Assembly (NCBI GenBank): GCA_003448025.1
Contig: DLXL01000397.1
Location: forward strand, 728-9,358
Direction: 5' to 3'
Source of the DNA: Saprospirales bacterium
GTDB lineage: Bacteria; Bacteroidota; Bacteroidia; Chitinophagales; Saprospiraceae
Length of the DNA: 8,631 nt
In this document: in pieces, positions 5,191 to 8,631 of the stretch
Layout: each line of letters opens with the position of its first letter
Numbering within the stretch: the first letter of the stretch is position 1
Notes under the pieces: generated by a model
The model's database searches: none
Seen by the model: the letters and a program-made list of their open reading frames with translations, nothing else
Told to the model about the DNA's origin: nothing
Translations under genes and position numbers: made by a program

Positions 5191-7245
5191 TTATCGTCCT
5201 CCTTTGCTTCTGCGTTCCGCAATGGTAGGGTCGATGCTGAGTGCTTTTTTGCGCAATTCATCCCATTTGGCCTGGTTGCCGGAAGCGGCATAAGCCAGGC
5301 CTAAATCCCAGATGTACCCCGCATCATTTGGTGCTACCTCTACCCCCTTGGTAAACCACTCGATGGCTTTTGCATGGTTTCCCTGGATGCCATTGGCAAC
5401 ACCCATGAGCCGCGCTGTTTCAGGGTCTTTTGGATTGATTTGCCAGGATTCTTCAAAACATTTGAACGCATTGGCGATGTCACTTTTTGTTTCACCGTAA
5501 TATCTGCCTCCATCCCGGAGTGCCAATGCCAGATAGGTTTTTAGCTTCGCCTCGTCTGGCGCCAATTGAATAGCCCGTTTGTAATCCGCAATGGCGTCAG
5601 GAAATTCCTTGAGTACAAAGTGTGCACCACCACGACTGATATAAGCGTCTTTATAATTGGGGTATATTTTGATTGCCTGATCAAGATGTGGTAAGGCTTG
5701 AAGGCAAAGCACACGCTGTTTTTCAGGGTCTTTTTCTTTCGTTGCCCGGTCAAACAATACACCGCCACAGGCATTTTGCAATTTAGCACTGTTTATGGAT
5801 ACTGCTGCATCAGTCATAAACAGTTTCTCATTGGATTCCCAGGCTGGATTTCGAAGAATGGTTTTGATTGAAAAAAGTATCGCTACCAATCCAAAGCAGG
5901 CAAGGGTAAGGGTCTGACTCCGGCGATAGCCCTGGTATAACAACAGGCCCATTAAAAAACAGAATCCAACCGATGGCATGAATGCAAAACGTTCTCCCAT
6001 ATTCGTGCCGATAGGGAACACAAGGTTTGATACAATTCCCAATGGCAACAAGTATAGTAAAATGGCGAAAGCTACCGGGTCTTTTTTAAGAAAACCGCGA
6101 ACTGCCAGGTATGCCATACTTCCATACAAGGCTAAACTGAGTAAAACCTGTGGATCGCCAAAGCTTTTTATGCCAATTTGTCTCGGATAATAGTCGTGCG
6201 TGAGCGGATGAGGGACAAAGAGCAGCTGCACGTATTTCCAAAGCGTATAAAAAATGGTGGCCAGGCGTTCGGCAGGCAGGAATTTGACCCATTGGTTTCC
6301 TTCCAGTTTCAGAAACGGATTGTTCATTAACTCCATGGGCTCTCCGCCAAAACGCCATTGCAGAATGGTGCCACGAAGCAGAAAAAACAGTACAAAAGCG
6401 CCTAAAACAGGTAATGACGCCTTCCAGGCAGATACATTTCGATCTGAATTAGGGCGGAAAAACAATAGGGCTAAAGGGATCAAAATGGCATATGCTGCTG
6501 CATTCTCCTTGGATAGACAGGCAATTAGGAAGGATAAACCGGCTGCTATTGCCCACTTTGCATGTTGGGTGTCCCAGAATTTCAGGGTGAAAAACAAGGC
6601 GCCCAAACATCCCAGGAGTGTAAGAATCTCATCGCATCCTTTGATATTGGCTACAACTTCTGTGTGGATAGGATGAACGGCAAACAACAAACTGCTAAAC
6701 CAGGCTACCATAGGAGCAGCATTACTCCAGGTACTTGCATTGGACGACTGGCCTTCCGGCGACAATAGCAACAGTAAGGTTCGATATAATACCACACAAG
6801 TAAACGCGAACAACAAAACGGTGAACAGGTGGAAAATAAATGGCTCTTTACTAATTTGATAAATAATGGCAAACAACACCAGGGTCATTGGACGATAACG
6901 TCCTCCTGAAACCAGCGTTTCTTTGCCCTCTACTTTAAAAAAGCCAAAAAAAGTGTCTTTCGACATGATCCCGCCAATCCCTTTTACCCCTTGTTGGGTA
7001 TACATGTTGTCGGTAATAACAATTGCATCATCCAGCACAAATCCATGGCCAAGCGTATTGGCATATAACAAAAAAGCAACAGCAAATATCAAGGCACTTT
7101 GCAGCAGCGTATTGGAAAAGAATGCCGGAGTGACGGATTCTTTCGTTGTGGCAGTGGAAGCCTGCTTAGTTGCAGATACCAGCTTGGGTTGTTTTTTGGA
7201 CATAGCGAAAAATTTGGACGGCGAAAGAACGTGATTTTTTCCCAT
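5191..7245 (-). CDS. TMTC-like GT-C membrane protein with C-terminal TPR repeats
   Basis: This 684-residue polytopic membrane protein combines a multi-helix N-terminal part (about 50-465) with TPRs (about 485-675). Several motifs match the layout of eukaryotic TMTC O-mannosyltransferases and their bacterial relatives: FVLDDAIVITDN with the acidic pair at 72-73 in the first extracytoplasmic loop, YRPMT (117-121), HPIHTEVVANIKGCDE (191-206), SKENAA (245-250), ERFAFMPSVGFC (418-429) and LRNPAWESNEKLF (464-476). In GT-C enzymes this loop-1 acidic site is catalytic and the sugar comes from a polyprenyl-phosphate donor. I infer a glycosyltransferase-like role, with donor and acceptor unknown. The TPRs may bind an acceptor protein. 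The ATG at 7245 is preceded by AGGAGG; the ATG at 7203 (MSKKQ) is an alternative. The gene follows trhO by 21 bp, probably in one transcript. Confidence 0.85.
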   Translation of the reverse strand: MGKNHVLSPSKFFAMSKKQPKLVSATKQASTATTKESVTPAFFSNTLLQSALIFAVAFLLYANTLGHGFVLDDAIVITDNMYTQQGVKGIGGIMSKDTFFGFFKVEGKETLVSGGRYRPMTLVLFAIIYQISKEPFIFHLFTVLLFAFTCVVLYRTLLLLLSPEGQSSNASTWSNAAPMVAWFSSLLFAVHPIHTEVVANIKGCDEILTLLGCLGALFFTLKFWDTQHAKWAIAAGLSFLIACLSKENAAAYAILIPLALLFFRPNSDRNVSAWKASLPVLGAFVLFFLLRGTILQWRFGGEPMELMNNPFLKLEGNQWVKFLPAERLATIFYTLWKYVQLLFVPHPLTHDYYPRQIGIKSFGDPQVLLSLALYGSMAYLAVRGFLKKDPVAFAILLYLLPLGIVSNLVFPIGTNMGERFAFMPSVGFCFLMGLLLYQGYRRSQTLTLACFGLVAILFSIKTILRNPAWESNEKLFMTDAAVSINSAKLQNACGGVLFDRATKEKDPEKQRVLCLQALPHLDQAIKIYPNYKDAYISRGGAHFVLKEFPDAIADYKRAIQLAPDEAKLKTYLALALRDGGRYYGETKSDIANAFKCFEESWQINPKDPETARLMGVANGIQGNHAKAIEWFTKGVEVAPNDAGYIWDLGLAYAASGNQAKWDELRKKALSIDPTIAERRSKGGR

Positions 7246-7264
7246 GCGGAGCGGATCGCCTCCT
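7246..7264 (-). promoter_or_regulatory. Shine-Dalgarno-like AGGAGG before the TMTC-like gene
   Basis: On the minus strand AGGAGG (7264-7259) lies just after the trhO stop codon and 13 nt before the ATG at 7245. It is the only strong Shine-Dalgarno match before a gene start in the window, but the spacing is longer than the usual 5-9. It favours the 7245 start over 7203, which has no such motif. Bacteroidota generally rely little on Shine-Dalgarno pairing, so the match may matter less than it looks. Confidence 0.45.
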
Positions 7265-7266
7265 TT

Positions 7267-8370
7267 TTATCCGTTTAAAGTCCCCCCCGCTTTCCTGAAG
7301 GCTTTATAGGCGCCTTTGCCGAATTTGGATCCATTAAATACCATGGATGGCGCCTTCAATTTTTGTTCCTCCACCGGTAATGCGTGGAAATCCTGGCAGG
7401 TTTCAGAGCAGCAGCCTGCATGTTTTTCCTGGCACTCTTCGCATTGAATGAACAGGATATGGCAATAAATATTGGCGCAGTTGACGTGAGTGTCGGCTGG
7501 TTTGCCACATTGATGGCAGTTAGCGATAATGTCGGGGCTGATGCGTTCGCCCAGACGTTCATCAAATACAAAGTTTTTGCCTATGAACTTGTTGTTCAGG
7601 CCTTTAGCCTTTACCTGTCGGTCGTATTCAATAATGCCACCTTCCAGTTGAAAGACATTTTCAAAGCCTTTGTATTTCATATAGGCACTCGCTTTTTCAC
7701 ATCGAATACCACCGGTACAGTACATCAGGATTTTTTTGTCTTTATGTGCTTCCAGCATCTCTGCTACCAGGGGAAGCTCTTCCCGGAAGGTGGTGACATC
7801 AGGAGTAATCGCGTTTTCAAAATGTCCAACCTCGCTTTCGTAGTGATTTCGCATATCTACAATCACTACGTCCGGGTCTTCACTTGCCTGGTTCCAGGCT
7901 TCCGCGTTGAGGTGAACTCCGGTTTTGGAAGGGTCAAACGAAGGATCTGTGATGCCATCTGCAACGATCTTGTCCTTTACCTTAATGATCAACGCAAAGA
8001 AAGATTTTCCTTCTGCTTCCACGGCAATGTTCAGGCGCATGCCACGGAACATTTCATAGGAGTTCATCAGGGTTTTGAACTGCTCAAAGTTGGCTTCCGG
8101 TACGGAAATTTGAGCATTGATGCCTTCCTGGGCCATATAGGTACGCCCTAAAACGCCCAATGCATCCCACCAGCGATACAATTCATTGCGAAAAGCAACA
8201 GGATCCGGTATATGGCTGTATTTATAAAAAGAGAGTGTGACTCTTTTTACCGGATCATTTTTCATCCGTTCTTTCAACTCACGACGGTTGACACGGTTAT
8301 GCAAGGCTTTTTTGGTCCGGACCAACGGTATAGCATTTTGCCCGGCTTCAGAAATGTGTTGTTCTATCAT
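7267..8370 (-). CDS. trhO: tRNA uridine(34) hydroxylase, rhodanese-fold (TrhO/YceA family)
   Basis: TrhO uses molecular oxygen to hydroxylate U34 in the anticodon of certain tRNAs, giving 5-hydroxyuridine, the precursor of mo5U/cmo5U. The 367-residue protein follows the family closely: the N-terminal part contains LHNRVNRRELK, SFYKYSHIPDP and AQEGINAQISVP; the rhodanese domain includes VDMRNHYESEVGHFENA and the active loop CTGGIRCEKAS, with the presumed catalytic Cys at 218; then FIGKNFVFDERLGERIS and a cysteine-rich C-terminal part (Cys285, 288, 298, 303, 310, 313, 320, 321, 325) that likely binds metal. I chose the ATG at 8370. The frame stays open to a TTG at 8409, but those 13 extra codons have no family support. 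About 20 residues precede the usual LHNR start of the family. The TMTC-like gene follows 21 bp downstream. Confidence 0.96.
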   Translation of the reverse strand: MIEQHISEAGQNAIPLVRTKKALHNRVNRRELKERMKNDPVKRVTLSFYKYSHIPDPVAFRNELYRWWDALGVLGRTYMAQEGINAQISVPEANFEQFKTLMNSYEMFRGMRLNIAVEAEGKSFFALIIKVKDKIVADGITDPSFDPSKTGVHLNAEAWNQASEDPDVVIVDMRNHYESEVGHFENAITPDVTTFREELPLVAEMLEAHKDKKILMYCTGGIRCEKASAYMKYKGFENVFQLEGGIIEYDRQVKAKGLNNKFIGKNFVFDERLGERISPDIIANCHQCGKPADTHVNCANIYCHILFIQCEECQEKHAGCCSETCQDFHALPVEEQKLKAPSMVFNGSKFGKGAYKAFRKAGGTLNG

Positions 8371-8567
8371 AGGTTTAAAAACGCCGCAAAATTCCGGCAA
8401 AACCACCAAAATCCCAACAAATTATCGCTCATTTTGAAAAAAGGGAACTCTCCCCTCCGTATGGTGGTTTTAAACGTCAATTTGTTCCTATACAAGTTAA
8501 GTGGTCATTAATTTTGAGAAACCGGTAAGATTTGTCCGAAAAATGCTGCACTTTTGGGGAAAAGAAA
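8371..8567. other. Non-coding leader region upstream of trhO
   Basis: I see no convincing gene here. The stretch is A/T-rich. It contains one 10-bp inverted repeat (AAAACCACCA at 8399-8408, TGGTGGTTTT at 8462-8471) separated by 53 bp, which could close a large loop in the trhO leader just upstream of the start codon. Inside it, GGGA (8443-8446) and TCCC (8451-8454) could pair weakly. If transcription starts near 8560, the leader would be about 190 nt, long for a Bacteroidota housekeeping gene, but no known riboswitch is recognisable. Confidence 0.4.
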
Positions 8568-8598
8568 TAAAAGTAACTGATAAACCCCATAAACACAA
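8568..8598 (-). promoter_or_regulatory. Candidate promoter for trhO and the downstream genes
   Basis: On the minus strand, TTG (8598-8596), a 20-nt spacer and TACTTTTA (8575-8568) fit the Bacteroidota promoter pattern except for the last base of the -7 box (A for G). The spacing equals that of the clear promoter of the M16-family gene. It lies about 190 bp before the trhO ATG, and I find no better match closer in. Confidence 0.35.
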
Positions 8599-8602
8599 GT
8601 AG

Positions 8603-8627
8603 CTGCGGGGTCGTAAGACCCGCGCAG
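8603..8627. repeat. GC-rich palindrome at the right edge
   Basis: CTGCGGGGTC (8603-8612) pairs with GACCCGCGCAG (8617-8627) around a GTAA loop: a 10-bp stem with a single bulged C. It is far more GC-rich than the surrounding A/T-rich spacer. It could be the terminator of a gene beyond the edge or a REP-like dispersed palindrome. The window ends 4 bp later, so its context is unknown. Confidence 0.6.
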
Positions 8628-8631
8628 GGCG

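Noticed and set aside
6254..6676. 140-codon plus-strand frame within the TMTC-like gene
   Set aside because: It is antisense to well-matched motif-bearing sequence and shows no family resemblance.
7384..8151. 255-codon open frame on the plus strand opposite trhO
   Set aside because: It lies entirely antisense to a clearly conserved gene, and its product has no recognisable family; long antisense frames are a common by-product of codon bias.
8371..8409. Extended trhO start at TTG 8409
   Set aside because: The 13 added codons do not resemble the family N-terminus; the ATG at 8370 already leaves extra residues before the conserved LHNR.

Overview
The window looks like ordinary chromosome of a member of the Bacteroidota, possibly a Saprospiria-type lineage (the lineage is inference). 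Three signs support the phylum. The promoters fit the Bacteroidota pattern TTG-N~20-TAnnTTTG. Most genes have A/T-rich leaders without a Shine-Dalgarno sequence. The proteins are of Bacteroidota type. I see no rRNA, tRNA, insertion sequence, prophage gene or CRISPR array.

Six protein genes fill almost the whole window, and all but dnaN are on the minus strand. From left to right: mreB (cell-shape actin homologue, apparently starting at TTG); an M16 peptidase-family protein whose zinc site has been lost; dnaN (DNA polymerase sliding clamp, plus strand); an MFS transporter; a polytopic membrane protein with C-terminal TPRs that resembles the eukaryotic TMTC O-mannosyltransferases; and trhO (tRNA U34 hydroxylase).

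The likely transcription units are trhO followed 21 bp later by the TMTC-like gene, perhaps continuing into the MFS gene across a 98-bp repeat-filled gap. The M16 gene leads to mreB across a 120-bp gap that holds a second candidate promoter. dnaN is transcribed alone, divergently from the M16 gene and convergently with the MFS gene. The genes do not form one obvious pathway; they are housekeeping and envelope functions side by side.

The most unusual content lies between genes. The gap after mreB holds a 7-bp-period inverted repeat. The dnaN/MFS convergent gap holds an 8-bp-period inverted repeat with a second, mutually exclusive palindrome nested in it. The gap before the MFS gene holds nine 9-bp units that place an ATG every nine bases and end in a stop/start overlap with the MFS gene. 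A further GC-rich palindrome sits at the right edge. I found no convincing new multi-gene system.
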